Source: Gordoniibacillus kamchatkensis (GTDB lineage: Bacteria > Bacillota > Bacilli > Paenibacillales > NBRC-103111). From it: DNA of 64,000 nucleotides. Below the pieces are notes generated by a model. The model worked only from the letters and a program-made list of their open reading frames with translations. It searched no databases and was not told where the DNA came from. Numbering within the stretch: position 1 is the stretch's first letter; each line of letters starts with the position of its first letter. The stretch covers positions 62,001-126,000 of the forward strand of contig NZ_JXAK01000008.1 in assembly GCF_000829455.1 (NCBI RefSeq), given 5' to 3'. Below, in pieces: positions 1-9,140 of this stretch. A program made the position numbers and the translations under genes.

Positions 1-2408
1 GCAAAGGCGAGCATACGAAGCTGCTGCAGGACATTCAAAAGCAAGGGTTCGTGCGCGTGCGAGTCAACGGCGAAGTGCGCGATCTGTCCGAGAACATTGA
101 ACTCGAGAAGCAAAAGAAGCATACGATCGAAGTCGTCGTCGACCGGATCGTCGTCAAGGACGACGTGAAGACGCGGCTGGCGGATTCCCTCGAGACGGCG
201 CTGAAGCTGGCCGACGGGCGCGTCATCGTCGACGTGATCGATCAGGAGGAGCTGCTGTTCAGCTCCAATCTGGCGTGCCCCGAGTGCGGGTTCAGCATTC
301 AGGAGCTGGCGCCGCGCATGTTCTCCTTCAACAGCCCGTTCGGAGCGTGTCCGGAGTGCGACGGCCTCGGCAGTCAAATGATCGTCGACCCCGAGCTGCT
401 CGTGCCGGACAAGAAGCTGACGATCGAGGAAGGCGCGTTTGAAGCGTGGGCAGGAAGCACGTCCAACTACTACCCGCAGTTTTTGGCGGCGGTGTGCGAG
501 CATTACGGCATTCCGCGGGGCGTCCCGGTCGGCGAGCTGTCCGCCGAGCAGATGAAGACGATTTTGTACGGCACGAACGGGGAGAAGATCCGTTTTCGCT
601 ACGAGAACGATTTTGGTCATACGAAAGAAGCGCTAGTGCCGTTCGAAGGCATCGTCCGCAACCTGGAACGCCGTTACCGGGAGACGTTCTCCGACGGCAT
701 CCGCGAGCATATCGAGTCGTACATGAGCTCCAAGCCGTGTCCGAAGTGCAAGGGGCTGCGCCTCAAGCCGGAAACGCTCGCGGTGACGATTAACGGCAGC
801 AATATCGCCTACGTCACGTCGCTTTCGATCGGCGAAGCGCAGAGCTGGTTCCAGTCGCTCAAGCTGCCGCCGAAGGAAACGTCGATCGCGCATCTGATTT
901 TGAAAGAAATCAACGCTCGCCTCGGCTTCCTCGTCAACGTCGGCCTCGATTATTTAACGCTGCACCGGTCGGCGGGCACGCTGTCCGGCGGCGAAGCGCA
1001 GCGCATCCGGCTGGCGACGCAGATCGGCTCGAGCTTGATGGGCGTCCTGTACATTCTGGACGAACCGAGCATCGGGCTGCATCAGCGCGACAACTCGCGG
1101 CTTATCCAGACGCTGGAGCATATGCGGGATCTCGGCAACACGCTCATCGTCGTCGAACACGACGAGGACACGATGATGGCCGCCGACTACATTATCGACA
1201 TCGGTCCGGGCGCAGGGATCCACGGCGGGCAGGTGATGGCTGCGGGCACGCCGGAGCAAATTATGGAAAATCCGGCGTCGCTGACCGGGCAATATTTGAG
1301 CGGGCGCAAGTTCATCCCGATTCCGCCGGCGCGCCGCAAGCAGAACGGCAAATGGATCGAGATCAAGGGCGCGAAAGAGAACAACCTGAAGGGCGTGAGC
1401 GTCAAAATCCCGCTCGGCGTGTTCACCGCCGTCACGGGCGTGTCCGGAAGCGGCAAAAGTACGCTCATCAACGAGATTTTATACAAGTCGCTCGCACGTG
1501 AGCTGAACGGGGCCAAAGTGCGTCCGGGCGAGCATAAGGAAATGCGCGGCCTCGAGCATATCGAGAAAGTAATCGACATCGACCAATCGCCGATCGGCCG
1601 CACGCCTCGCTCCAACCCGGCAACGTACACCGGCGTGTTCGACGACATCCGCGACGTGTTCTCGGCTACGTCCGAAGCCAAGGTGCGCGGCTACAAGAAA
1701 GGGCGCTTCTCCTTCAACGTCAAGGGCGGGCGATGCGAAGCGTGCCGCGGCGACGGCATCATCAAGATCGAGATGCATTTCTTGCCGGACGTGTACGTGC
1801 CTTGCGACGTCTGCAAAGGCCAGCGCTACAACCGCGAGACGCTGGAAGTACGCTACAAGGGCAAGAACATTTCCGAGATTTTGGACATGACGATCGAGGA
1901 CGCGTGCGAGTTTTTCAAAAACATTCCGCGCATCGAACGCAAGGTGCAGACGCTCATGGACGTCGGGCTAGGCTACATGAAGCTCGGCCAGCCGGCGACG
2001 ACCCTGTCCGGCGGCGAAGCGCAGCGCGTGAAGCTCGCGGCCGAGTTATACCGCCGCAGCACCGGCAAGACGTTTTACATTCTCGACGAGCCGACGACAG
2101 GTCTGCATATCGACGATATCGACCGGCTGCTGAAAGTGCTGCAGCGTCTCGTCGACAACGGGGACACGGTGCTTGTGATCGAGCACAATCTCGACGTCAT
2201 CAAGACAGCCGATTACATTATCGACCTCGGGCCGGAAGGCGGTACGCGCGGCGGCACGATCGTCGCCACCGGCACGCCGGAAGAGGTCGTGAAGGTGAAA
2301 GATTCGTATACCGGCCAATATTTGAAGCCGGTGCTGGAGCGCGACCGGAAGCGGACGGACGATATGGCAGCGCGCCTCAAGCAGATGGAAAATCCGGCGG
2401 CGGTATAA
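1..2408 (+). CDS. uvrA: UvrABC excinuclease subunit A (5' end missing)
   Basis: UvrA is the damage-recognition ATPase of nucleotide excision repair; it dimerises and loads UvrB at lesions. About 800 residues are present, open from base 3, against roughly 950 for the family, so the first ATP-binding motif lies outside the window. Visible parts are a zinc module (CPEC...CPEC near 280-360), the first ABC signature [12 protein letters not shown] with [13 protein letters not shown] (about 985-1090), the second Walker A GVSGSGKS (about 1438), a second zinc finger CEAC...CDVC (about 1735-1815), and the second signature [12 protein letters not shown] with DEPTTGLH (about 2005-2105). It ends at a strong terminator. 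uvrB would be expected upstream. Confidence 0.97.
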   Translation, partial: KGEHTKLLQDIQKQGFVRVRVNGEVRDLSENIELEKQKKHTIEVVVDRIVVKDDVKTRLADSLETALKLADGRVIVDVIDQEELLFSSNLACPECGFSIQELAPRMFSFNSPFGACPECDGLGSQMIVDPELLVPDKKLTIEEGAFEAWAGSTSNYYPQFLAAVCEHYGIPRGVPVGELSAEQMKTILYGTNGEKIRFRYENDFGHTKEALVPFEGIVRNLERRYRETFSDGIREHIESYMSSKPCPKCKGLRLKPETLAVTINGSNIAYVTSLSIGEAQSWFQSLKLPPKETSIAHLILKEINARLGFLVNVGLDYLTLHRSAGTLSGGEAQRIRLATQIGSSLMGVLYILDEPSIGLHQRDNSRLIQTLEHMRDLGNTLIVVEHDEDTMMAADYIIDIGPGAGIHGGQVMAAGTPEQIMENPASLTGQYLSGRKFIPIPPARRKQNGKWIEIKGAKENNLKGVSVKIPLGVFTAVTGVSGSGKSTLINEILYKSLARELNGAKVRPGEHKEMRGLEHIEKVIDIDQSPIGRTPRSNPATYTGVFDDIRDVFSATSEAKVRGYKKGRFSFNVKGGRCEACRGDGIIKIEMHFLPDVYVPCDVCKGQRYNRETLEVRYKGKNISEILDMTIEDACEFFKNIPRIERKVQTLMDVGLGYMKLGQPATTLSGGEAQRVKLAAELYRRSTGKTFYILDEPTTGLHIDDIDRLLKVLQRLVDNGDTVLVIEHNLDVIKTADYIIDLGPEGGTRGGTIVATGTPEEVVKVKDSYTGQYLKPVLERDRKRTDDMAARLKQMENPAAV

Positions 2409-2428
2409 GCCGCTGCCGGCACGCAAGC

Positions 2429-2480
2429 AAAAAATAAGCCGGTTTCTTGCCTGACGGCAGGAAACGGCTTATTTTTTGAT
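2429..2480. terminator. Bidirectional intrinsic terminator between uvrA and the DoxX-like gene
   Basis: Long hairpin AATAAGCCG...CGGCTTATT with an inner GGCAGGAAAC arm, flanked by A and T runs on both sides. It serves the converging uvrA (plus) and DoxX-like (minus) genes. Confidence 0.85.
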
Positions 2481-2484
2481 GGAA

Positions 2485-2921
2485 TCAGGATTGAGGCTGG
2501 GTTTGGGAGGTGGCCCTGCTGTAAAGATCGCTATGCTCTATCGTAAGCTTCGATGCGGCAGCTTGCTTCTTTCTGTGATACAAAACGTAGGAACCGGCAA
2601 TCAAAGCGAATCCGATAAGGAAAAGCATCGATCCGCTGACGGGACCGCCTACGGCTATGCCGGAATACATGGCACCCGCCAGGTCGAACGTCAAACCGGC
2701 GTAGGCCCACTCCTTAATGCGGGGGAAGCCGGGGACGAGGATCGCCACAATGCCCAACAGTTTGGCGGCCCCGAGAAAAGGGAGCAAGTAGGTAGGGTAC
2801 CCCAATTGTTGGAACAATGCGACCGCTGCGGGGTCCGACAAAAGATCGGGAACGGCCCCCAAACCCATTAAACCGACAGCAAACCAGTAACCACCCAATA
2901 CGATACATTCAGTTTTTTCAT
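2485..2921 (-). CDS. DoxX-like membrane protein, reading frame interrupted by a 1-nt deletion
   Basis: Small four-helix membrane protein of the DoxX/DoxD-like group; the biochemical role of the family is unsettled. The main frame reads GLGAVPDLLSDPAAV, then ...YPTYLLPFLGAAKLLGIVAILVPGFPRIKEWAYAGL, which is typical. The expected N-terminus MKKLNVSYWVVTGLLSV sits in another frame starting at 2921, directly behind AAAGGAGGAA, and hits TAA at about 2870. Adding one T to the TTT run (2870-2872 on the plus strand) joins the two as ...LLSVLMGLGAVPDLL. I therefore place the start at 2921 and regard the break as a probable sequencing error. It is probably co-transcribed with the AHSA1-like gene upstream. 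Confidence 0.8.
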
Positions 2922-2958
2922 AATAATCAATTCCTCCTTTAGTATGATTTGATTTTCC

Positions 2959-3441
2959 TCACATTTTCGCCAATTGTTCTTCGAGACGATCAAGCGTCGA
3001 TTTGGCGCCCTCAATGGCCCCGTATTCCCTAACCACTTTCTCCAGGTGCGCTGCCGACTTGAAGAGCATGCGCATCGTAAGCTCGGTCTTATCGCCTGCC
3101 TCGGCAAACGTCACAGTCACTTGAAAATAGTCATCGTCAGCGCTGTCGCCATGGGTATATGCGAGCCGTTCAGGGCGTACAACCTCGTGGTAAGCGATCT
3201 TGTTGTCATAATCGATTCCGTCGGGACCGTGCATGACGAAACGCCATATGCCGCCTGGCCTGATGTCAATTTCCTGCACCGTGATCGTAAATCCTCGCGG
3301 TCCCCACCAATGCGGCAAATGCTCGGGATCCGTCCAAGCTTGATACACCAGCTCGCGGGGCGCCCGGAAGACTCGGTTGATAATGAGCTCCCGATCTTGT
3401 ACGGACGTAACGGTGTCGCTCGCTGCTTTGCTTTTGGCCAT
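2959..3441 (-). CDS. SRPBCC/AHSA1 (Hsp90 ATPase activator-like) domain protein
   Basis: Protein of about 160 aa with the START-like AHSA1 fold: ELIINRVFRAPRELVYQAWTDPEHLPHWWGPRGF at the N-terminal half, then the GGIWRFVMHGPDG strand pair and a C-terminal helix (ATLDRLEEQLAKM-type end). Such proteins bind hydrophobic ligands; in Bacilli they often sit with DoxX-like and ArsR genes, but no ArsR is visible here. The start at 3441 (MAKSKAA) has TTGGAGGAAT upstream. A near-consensus promoter with a palindromic spacer lies 70-100 bp upstream. Substrate unknown. Confidence 0.85.
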   Translation of the reverse strand: MAKSKAASDTVTSVQDRELIINRVFRAPRELVYQAWTDPEHLPHWWGPRGFTITVQEIDIRPGGIWRFVMHGPDGIDYDNKIAYHEVVRPERLAYTHGDSADDDYFQVTVTFAEAGDKTELTMRMLFKSAAHLEKVVREYGAIEGAKSTLDRLEEQLAKM

Positions 3442-3511
3442 GATTGCATTCCTCCAAAAAGGTTTTTTCATCATCCGGTCGTTTCATACTCCAGCTATAT
3501 TTCATGATTAG

Positions 3512-3541
3512 AATATACCCCATAAGGAATATTCCTGTCAA
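3512..3541 (-). promoter_or_regulatory. Sigma-A-like promoter with palindromic operator candidate
   Basis: On the minus strand TTGACA (3541-3536), an 18-bp spacer, then TATATT (3517-3512). The spacer contains the perfect 12-bp palindrome AGGAATATTCCT (3525-3536), which overlaps the -35 box and is placed where a repressor dimer would block polymerase. It probably drives the AHSA1-like and DoxX-like genes. Confidence 0.6.
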
Positions 3542-3570
3542 GGTATATTACAAAAATTTTAACCGCAACA

Positions 3571-3607
3571 AAGAAGGCCTCCGCCCGGAAAGGGTGAAGG
3601 CCTTCTT
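3571..3607. terminator. Intrinsic terminator after the VOC gene
   Basis: Perfect 10-bp arms AAGAAGGCCT/AGGCCTTCTT around a 17-nt loop. The position fits termination of the minus-strand VOC gene ending at 3632. Confidence 0.7.
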
Positions 3608-3631
3608 GTTGACCACTGCATGACGATGCCG

Positions 3632-4009
3632 TTATATCAGCTCGCGCCGTTCCAGAAATTCGAGCCGGTTGCCGAACGGGTCGACAGCATAAAAGCGCGT
3701 CGCATCCGGCAGTGAATTGTCGTCGATGACTTGCACTCCATGATCTTTCAGGTGCAGCTTGAGCAGAAGCACGTTCTCAACATGAAAGGCAGGATGCGCC
3801 TTCGGCGCGCCCTCGTGATCGTCCTGGATGCCGATGTGCAGCTGATGCTGTCCCGCTTGAAACCATACTCCGCCGCGCGCCCGGAGCGCACTCGGTTTGT
3901 CCACTTCCGTAAGTCCCAGCAATTCGCCGTAAAAACGGCGCGCTTCCGCCTCGCTGCCGGCAGGCGCCGCTAATTGAACGTGATCGATGCCGATGAATTG
4001 ATAGCTCAT
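3632..4009 (-). CDS. VOC superfamily (glyoxalase/bleomycin-resistance-like) protein
   Basis: Single-module vicinal-oxygen-chelate protein of 125 aa. It opens with the betaalphabeta metal-ligand motif IDHVQLAAP (His about residue 10) and ends with the second module DATRFYAVDPFGNRLEFLER (Glu near the C-terminus), plus an internal HPAFHV. These proteins act as metal-dependent lyases, dioxygenases or thiol transferases; the substrate cannot be read from sequence. The start is ATG 4009 behind AAAGGAGATGACGCAAA. It ends in its own terminator and stands as a single gene. Confidence 0.9.
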   Translation of the reverse strand: MSYQFIGIDHVQLAAPAGSEAEARRFYGELLGLTEVDKPSALRARGGVWFQAGQHQLHIGIQDDHEGAPKAHPAFHVENVLLLKLHLKDHGVQVIDDNSLPDATRFYAVDPFGNRLEFLERRELI

Positions 4010-4770
4010 TTTGCGTCATCTCCTTTTTCCGGGATTTCCGTCGAAATGAAATACCAACCCCCTACTTCTACCTTACACAGAAAATGACGCTCGGTCAAGG
4101 CAAAAAATGCCCGTAGCGCCAGCAGTTTGGCGTAAAGCGGAGCTACCTTGCGCTATAGCGGCGATAAATCGTGCAGTTGGCTTCAAATCAAGATATTTTA
4201 GCCAATATTTCGGTCAATTTTTCCTGAAACGCAGCAAGACCGACGCAGATGTAAAATGGGTGGAACGTTTTATCGCGGCGACGGTTTTCCTTATGAAACG
4301 TCATGAGCTGCGCCAGAATGGCCCGACCTTGTTGCTTGTTAAACGGCCCTTCATAGATACAGCGGGTTTCAGGGGTGCGACTGCGAAAGACAAAATGTCG
4401 GCCAGCAATGACATGAAGGGGCGACCACCTTCGCCTCATCGGCGTGATGGTTGAGGCAATTGTTTTCCGCATAGGTTATAAATGCTGGTGGAGATGGACA
4501 TTTTAATTTGTGCGGCCTATTCAAGAATTAGCGGCTAATCTTTAAAGAAATCGGCTGTTTGCCGGCCGATGCCGCACATGTCGGACAATTTGACGGCGAC
4601 GGGAACAGAAAGAAACCAGTTGAGCACGTAGAATGATTTTCCGCAGGGTTGGTTATACAGGCAAAAGTGGTGACAAACTTGTTACAAGTCGCAAAAGTAC
4701 TTGCATCTCCGGGGATCACAAGCTAACATGTAAGTAATGAACAATTGGAAGGACCAGAAGGAGGTTCCTC
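4010..4770. other. 760-bp intergenic stretch, possible gene remnant
   Basis: No convincing gene. A minus-strand frame at 4188-4472 (94 codons) carries a plausible C-terminal-like segment (IYEGPFNKQQGR...HPFYICVGL) but has no ribosome site or recognisable family, so it may be a decayed gene. A hairpin GTAGC...GCTAC lies at about 4110-4152. A perfect 13-bp palindrome ACTTGTTACAAGT at 4677-4689 lies 80 bp before the next gene and could be an operator. Confidence 0.4.
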
Positions 4771-4974
4771 ATGATTCTGGCAGCTGAAGCCGCGGCAAAT
4801 ACGAGCAACTTCACGGGATTCGACCCGTTTGTTATTGTATTCACGATTTTGATTGCACTCGGTCTGTACCGCATTATTCGTTCGCCGAGACGCAATCCGT
4901 TCGCCATTGCCTTTGCAAGCGTGAGCTTGCTGGTGTTCCTGTTCATGGACGCCGTTATGATTTCGGGCTGGTAA
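4771..4974 (+). CDS. Small two-helix membrane protein
   Basis: 67-aa protein with a textbook start (AGAAGGAGGTTCCTC then ATG). Two hydrophobic segments, about residues 20-36 (FVIVFTILIALGLYRII) and 46-66 (AIAFASVSLLVFLFMDAVMI), are separated by a basic loop RSPRRNP, so it is probably a hairpin in the membrane with the loop in the cytoplasm. It resembles the short DUF2759-type proteins of Bacilli, but I cannot confirm the family. A palindrome at 4677-4689 lies upstream and a terminator follows at 5043. Confidence 0.75.
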   Translation: MILAAEAAANTSNFTGFDPFVIVFTILIALGLYRIIRSPRRNPFAIAFASVSLLVFLFMDAVMISGW

Positions 4975-5042
4975 CGCTCGATTTGCCGAGGCCGCATGAC
5001 ATGCGGCACCACCGGCTCCATCATCCTAACCATCGCAAAAAG

Positions 5043-5081
5043 CCGTTCGTTCACCTCGGTCGTGAGCGGGCGGTTTTTTTT
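5043..5081 (+). terminator. Intrinsic terminator
   Basis: Imperfect 12-bp stem CCGTTCGTTCAC/GTGAGCGGGCGG (with G-U pairs) followed by eight Ts; ends the small membrane protein transcript. Confidence 0.6.
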
Positions 5082-5156
5082 ATTGCCGCTATGAAGTATA
5101 ACCTGTCGTCAAGGAGGCTCGTGGCAAAATGGCCTCAGGTAGTTTTAGGGCATGTT

Positions 5157-5172
5157 AGCCGCTCTAGCGGCT
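5157..5172. repeat. Tight perfect hairpin upstream of the ABC exporter
   Basis: AGCCGCT-CT-AGCGGCT, a perfect 7-bp stem with a 2-nt loop and no T run. It lies in the 200-bp leader of the ABC/two-component operon. Role unknown. Confidence 0.4.
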
Positions 5173-5285
5173 TTCCGCCTATAAGCGAAACGGCCGCAAG
5201 TGGTGTACTGTCATGTTTAATTTCAATTTACATTCGGGGTGTAATCTCGTCGATGAAGCTTACATCGGCAAGGAGTGTTGCACGA

Positions 5286-7136
5286 ATGAGAGATAGAGAA
5301 ATAACGGGAACCGATACATCCAGGCAAAACGTTACGGAGACAGGAGCGCGGCCATCCGGCGGGTTAAAGCCGTTCCTTCGCCTGCTGGCACGCATTAGGC
5401 CGTCCAGGACGCTGCTGGCGGCAGCGCTTGGCCTCAGCCTCGTCAATACGCTGGCGTCGCTGGCGATTCCGCTTCTGACGAAGCGGCTTATCGACGGCTT
5501 CCATTTGTCGGCGCTCGGCAGCGGGCAAATAGCGATGATGGCCGGCGCTTTTTTGCTGCAGGCGGTCGCGGGGGGCGTATCCGTTTACTTGCTGGGGCGG
5601 ATCGGCCAGCAGGTTGTCGCCCGGCTCCGCGAGTTGCTTTGGGGCAAGCTGCTGACGCTGCCGGTCGCATATTACGATGAGCGGCAGTCGGGGGAGACGG
5701 TCAGCCGCATGATGAACGACTCGGGAGTCGTCAAAGGCGTCATTACGGAGCATTTGGCCGGCTTCGTGTCCGGGATCATCTCCATGGCCGGTTCGATCGT
5801 CGTCATGTTTACCCTTGACTGGAAGCTGACGCTCTTGTTGCTGGCCGGTCTTCCGCTCGCTGCGGCGGTGCTGGTGCCGCTTGGGCGAAGCATGTATAAG
5901 GTGTCGAAAGGGCTGCAGGACGAGACGGCTTCCTTTACCGGATTTCTGAACGGCGTCGTGTCGGAAATTCGGCTGCTCAAAATATCCGGAGCCGAGCCGT
6001 ACGCCGCGGAGCGCGGCAGCGGCGGCATTCGCGAGCTGTACCGGTATGGGCTGAAGGAGAGCCGCATCCAGGCACTCATTTTCCCGGTGATCGGCGCCGT
6101 CATCATGCTGCTGATGGTGCTCGTCATCGGCTACGGTGGCATTCGCGTCGCGGCAGGGACGTTCACGACCGGGTCGCTCATCGCCTTCATTTTGTATTTG
6201 TTCCAGATCGTCATGCCGATTCAGCAAATTACGGCGTTCTTTACGCAGTTGCAAAAAGCGATGGGGGCGACGGCAGAAATGCTGGCGACGCTTGACTACG
6301 AGGAGGAAAACAGAACGACGGGCCGATCCGCGGAGCGCGGGCAAAAGCCGATTGCGATAGAGCGCGTCACATACGGCTACAAGCCGGAGGAGCCGGTTCT
6401 CCGCGGCGTCAGCTTTACGATCGAACCGGGGCAAGTGACGGCAATCGTCGGTCCGAGCGGCAGCGGCAAGACGACGCTGTTCGCGCTGCTGGAGCGATTT
6501 TACCTGCCGACCGAGGGGGCAATCAAGTTTGGCGATGAACCGCTGGAGACGTATTCGCTTGAGTCGTGGCGGGAACGGATCGGATATGTCTCGCAGGAAA
6601 GCCCGATTTTGGCAGGTACGATAAGGGACAATTTATGCTACGGGGTCAGACGCGAAGTAAGTGAACAGGAGCTGAGAGCGGCTGCGAAGCTGGCTTATGC
6701 CGACGGCTTCATCGAAGCTTTGCCGGACGGGTACGATACGCAAGTCGGGGAGCGGGGCATGAAGCTGTCGGGCGGCCAGCGCCAGCGTCTCGCCATCGCC
6801 CGGGCGCTGCTGCGCGATCCGCAGCTGCTGCTTCTCGACGAAGCTACGTCGAGTCTGGACAGCCAGTCGGAGCGCGTCGTGCAGGAAGCGCTGGACAACG
6901 TCATGAAAGGCCGTACGACGGTCGTGATTGCGCATCGACTGGCTACTGTGAAGCATGCCGACCGGATCGTGTTTCTCGATAAAGGGGTTGTGACCGGCAT
7001 CGGCACGCACGACGAGCTGTATCGCACGCACAGGCTGTACCGGCAATTCGCCGATCATCAGCTGCAAACGAAGGAAAATGCGCTCCCCGCCGCGAACTTG
7101 ATGGCAATGACCGCAAAGGAGCTGGTGCTGGAATGA
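5286..7136 (+). CDS. ABC multidrug-type exporter, fused membrane and ATPase half-transporter
   Basis: 616-aa half-transporter of the BmrA/MsbA type: six-helix exporter domain (roughly residues 30-330) then a nucleotide-binding domain with Walker A GPSGSGKTT (about 6449), signature LSGGQRQRLAIARALL (about 6766), Walker B LLLLDEATSSLD and switch IAHRL. It should homodimerise and export lipophilic compounds or peptides. I chose ATG 5286 (AAGGAGTGTTGCACGA upstream); the frame is open further 5' and a GTG near 5131 behind AAGGAGG is a weaker alternative. Its stop overlaps the start of the response regulator (ATGA), so exporter and two-component system form one operon, suggesting a stress- or antibiotic-sensing module. 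Confidence 0.93.
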   Translation: MRDREITGTDTSRQNVTETGARPSGGLKPFLRLLARIRPSRTLLAAALGLSLVNTLASLAIPLLTKRLIDGFHLSALGSGQIAMMAGAFLLQAVAGGVSVYLLGRIGQQVVARLRELLWGKLLTLPVAYYDERQSGETVSRMMNDSGVVKGVITEHLAGFVSGIISMAGSIVVMFTLDWKLTLLLLAGLPLAAAVLVPLGRSMYKVSKGLQDETASFTGFLNGVVSEIRLLKISGAEPYAAERGSGGIRELYRYGLKESRIQALIFPVIGAVIMLLMVLVIGYGGIRVAAGTFTTGSLIAFILYLFQIVMPIQQITAFFTQLQKAMGATAEMLATLDYEEENRTTGRSAERGQKPIAIERVTYGYKPEEPVLRGVSFTIEPGQVTAIVGPSGSGKTTLFALLERFYLPTEGAIKFGDEPLETYSLESWRERIGYVSQESPILAGTIRDNLCYGVRREVSEQELRAAAKLAYADGFIEALPDGYDTQVGERGMKLSGGQRQRLAIARALLRDPQLLLLDEATSSLDSQSERVVQEALDNVMKGRTTVVIAHRLATVKHADRIVFLDKGVVTGIGTHDELYRTHRLYRQFADHQLQTKENALPAANLMAMTAKELVLE

Positions 7137-7810
7137 CACGTCTGTTGGTCGTGGACGACGATCCCCATATTCGGGAGCTCATTTGCGTCGTGTTGCGGGA
7201 GGAAGGCTTCGAGACGGAAGCGGCGGCGAACGGCCGTGAGGCGCTCGACCTGCTGGAGCGGACGAAGATCGAGTTCGCCATTGTCGACGTGATGATGCCT
7301 CTAATGGACGGCTGGGAGCTAGTGCGGGAGATTAGGCGGCTCGGGGAGCTGCCGGTTCTGATGCTCACAGCCAAAGGTGAGACGGCGGACAAGGTGAAAG
7401 GGTTCCGGCTCGGAGCCGACGATTATCTCGTCAAGCCGTTCGATTCGGCGGAGCTCGTCGCCCGGGTGCAAGCGCTGCTCAAACGCTACCGCATCTCGGT
7501 ATCGCAGCAGGTGCAGGTCGGCGGACTCAGGATGGACCGCAAAACGTTCGAGGTCAGCGCCGCCGGGGAAAAGGTGTCTTTGCCGCTTAAGGAATTTGAG
7601 GTGCTGTTCAAGTTGGCGGCGGGAGCAGGCCGGACGCTTACGCGAGAGCAGTTGATCGAGGATGTCTGGGGCTATGATTTTGACGGCAACGAGCGGACGC
7701 TGGACGTCCATATTAACCGGCTGCGGGACAGGTTCCCCGAGGAGCGGTACGGGTTCCGCATCCGCACGATGCGCGGTCTCGGGTACCGGCTGGAGGTGAC
7801 GGCGCCGTGA
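7133..7810 (+). CDS. OmpR/PhoB-family response regulator
   Basis: 225-aa DNA-binding regulator. The receiver domain shows the acidic pair DDD (residues 8-10), phospho-acceptor Asp in VDVMMPLMDGW (about residue 52), Thr in MLTAKG and Lys in YLVKPFDS. The C-terminal winged helix ends with DVHINRLRDRF and IRTMRGLGYRLE. It overlaps the exporter gene by 4 nt and the kinase start by 4 nt, so all three are translated together. Likely target is its own operon. Confidence 0.95.
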   Translation: MTRLLVVDDDPHIRELICVVLREEGFETEAAANGREALDLLERTKIEFAIVDVMMPLMDGWELVREIRRLGELPVLMLTAKGETADKVKGFRLGADDYLVKPFDSAELVARVQALLKRYRISVSQQVQVGGLRMDRKTFEVSAAGEKVSLPLKEFEVLFKLAAGAGRTLTREQLIEDVWGYDFDGNERTLDVHINRLRDRFPEERYGFRIRTMRGLGYRLEVTAP

Positions 7811-8916
7811 GCCGGAAGCAGAAGCTGAAGCGAATATGGGCGTTTGCGTGGCGGCTGCTGTCCATGAGCGCTATGTCCGTTATGTGCTGGGCCATTATGC
7901 ATTTCGGCACGAGGCTGCTTTATGGCGCCCTTCATGTGGATCCGTCGGAAAGCGTCGCTTCGCTGATCACATATATTACCGGTCAGTGGCTCACGATGGT
8001 GTCCTTCATCACGGTCGGCTTCTTGCTCCGCCATAAACGGAAACAAGCGTTCGCTCCTCTGATCGAAGCGATCCGCCGTATCGGCCGCGGCGAGTTTCAC
8101 GAGCCGATTCCTCTGGATGACGTACGGAGAGGCCACCCGTTCGGCGATCTGATCGACAGCATTAATACGATGGCGAGCGAGCTGTCGCAAATGGAGCGGA
8201 TGCGGCAGCAGTTCATCTCCAACGTATCGCACGAGTTTCAGTCGCCCCTCACTTCGATCGGCGGATTTGCCCGCGCGCTGCGGAACGAGGAGCTAGGGGC
8301 CGAAGAGCGACACCGCTACCTGCGCATTATCGAGAAAGAATGCAGCCGTCTCTCGCGGCTGAGCGATAATTTGCTGAAGCTGACGTCGCTGGAATCGGAG
8401 CATCAGCCCGTGCATATGAAGCTGTACCGGCTGGACCGCCAGCTGCGCGCCATCGTGCTGAACGCCGAACCGCAGTGGACGGAGAAGAGGTTAGACATTG
8501 AGGCTGAGCTGGAGGAACTGACGATTGAAGCCGATGAAGAGCTGCTCAGCCAAGTGTGGATCAATTTGCTGCACAACAGCATCAAGTTTACGCCGCAGGG
8601 CGGGGCGATCCGGATCAAAGCCGTGCCCGACGGGAAAGGGGGAGCCCGGGTCGATTTCAGCGATACCGGCATCGGCATGACGGCCGAGGAGCAGACGCAC
8701 GTGTTCGAGCGGTTTTACAAAGCCGATCGGGCGCGCGGGCGCGAGGCGGGCGGCAGCGGTCTCGGCCTGGCGATCGTAAAGACGATCGTCGACTTGCACG
8801 GCGGAACGGTGACGGTCTGCAGCACCCCTGGGGAGGGATCGACGTTTACGGTGCTGCTTCCGGGGCCGCGACAGGCAAACGAGGCGCCGGAGGGCAAATC
8901 TGAGGGTATGCAATAA
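7807..8916 (+). CDS. Membrane sensor histidine kinase, partner of the upstream regulator
   Basis: 369 aa, GTG start overlapping the regulator stop (GTGA). Two membrane helices (about residues 17-40 and 57-76) enclose a short extracytoplasmic loop of about 15 residues, typical of intramembrane-sensing kinases linked to ABC exporters. A HAMP-like segment follows, then HisKA with the phospho-acceptor in FISNVSHEFQSPLTS (about residue 142), N box INLLHNSIKFTP, G1 DTGIGM and G2 GGSGLGLAIVKTIVDLHGG. The short sensor loop suggests it detects a membrane signal or works through the exporter; this is inference. Confidence 0.94.
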   Translation: MSRKQKLKRIWAFAWRLLSMSAMSVMCWAIMHFGTRLLYGALHVDPSESVASLITYITGQWLTMVSFITVGFLLRHKRKQAFAPLIEAIRRIGRGEFHEPIPLDDVRRGHPFGDLIDSINTMASELSQMERMRQQFISNVSHEFQSPLTSIGGFARALRNEELGAEERHRYLRIIEKECSRLSRLSDNLLKLTSLESEHQPVHMKLYRLDRQLRAIVLNAEPQWTEKRLDIEAELEELTIEADEELLSQVWINLLHNSIKFTPQGGAIRIKAVPDGKGGARVDFSDTGIGMTAEEQTHVFERFYKADRARGREAGGSGLGLAIVKTIVDLHGGTVTVCSTPGEGSTFTVLLPGPRQANEAPEGKSEGMQ

Positions 8917-8967
8917 GGATAAACGGCTTTGCTTGACCCTGTCCTCCAGTGCGACATGTGGTTTACC

Positions 8968-9028
8968 GGCGTTAAGCTGGGTATGAGACGTCCGGCACAT
9001 TGCTCTCGAATAGCTCAAGCTTAACGCC
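8968..9028. repeat. Palindrome-ended intergenic element, copy 1
   Basis: 61-bp element starting GGCGTTAAGCTGG and ending AAGCTTAACGCC, so its termini are inverted repeats. It is the most diverged of four copies in the window (others at 15959, 16024 and 18435), sharing GAGACG, a GCA-ATTGCTC core and both ends. No coding potential. Confidence 0.8.
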
Positions 9029-9030
9029 TA

Positions 9031-9113
9031 GCAGCGGAAGAAGCCTCGCCGGCTTAGCGCGATCCATGGCGAAGTGCGGTTTGCCGCAGCGGAAGCAGTC
9101 TCGTCGGCTTAGC
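9031..9113. repeat. Imperfect 28-bp direct repeat pair
   Basis: GCAGCGGAAG...GGCTTAGC occurs at 9031-9058 and again at 9086-9113 with about four differences, separated by 27 bp. It lies just after palindromic copy 1 in the gap between the kinase and LysE genes. Confidence 0.6.
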
Positions 9114-9140
9114 CGCTACGGATGGGGATGACGCGGGCCG

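Noticed and set aside
4188-4472. 94-codon minus-strand ORF
   Set aside because: Partly protein-like at its C-terminal half but without start signals or a recognisable family; kept only as a possible remnant in the gap entry.
4983-5285. Extension of the ABC exporter by 101 residues from 4983
   Set aside because: It would start inside the terminator of the preceding gene and adds no exporter sequence; ATG 5286 has its own ribosome site.
7133-8916. Possible frameshift between response regulator and kinase
   Set aside because: The 4-nt GTGA overlap is normal translational coupling and both proteins are complete.
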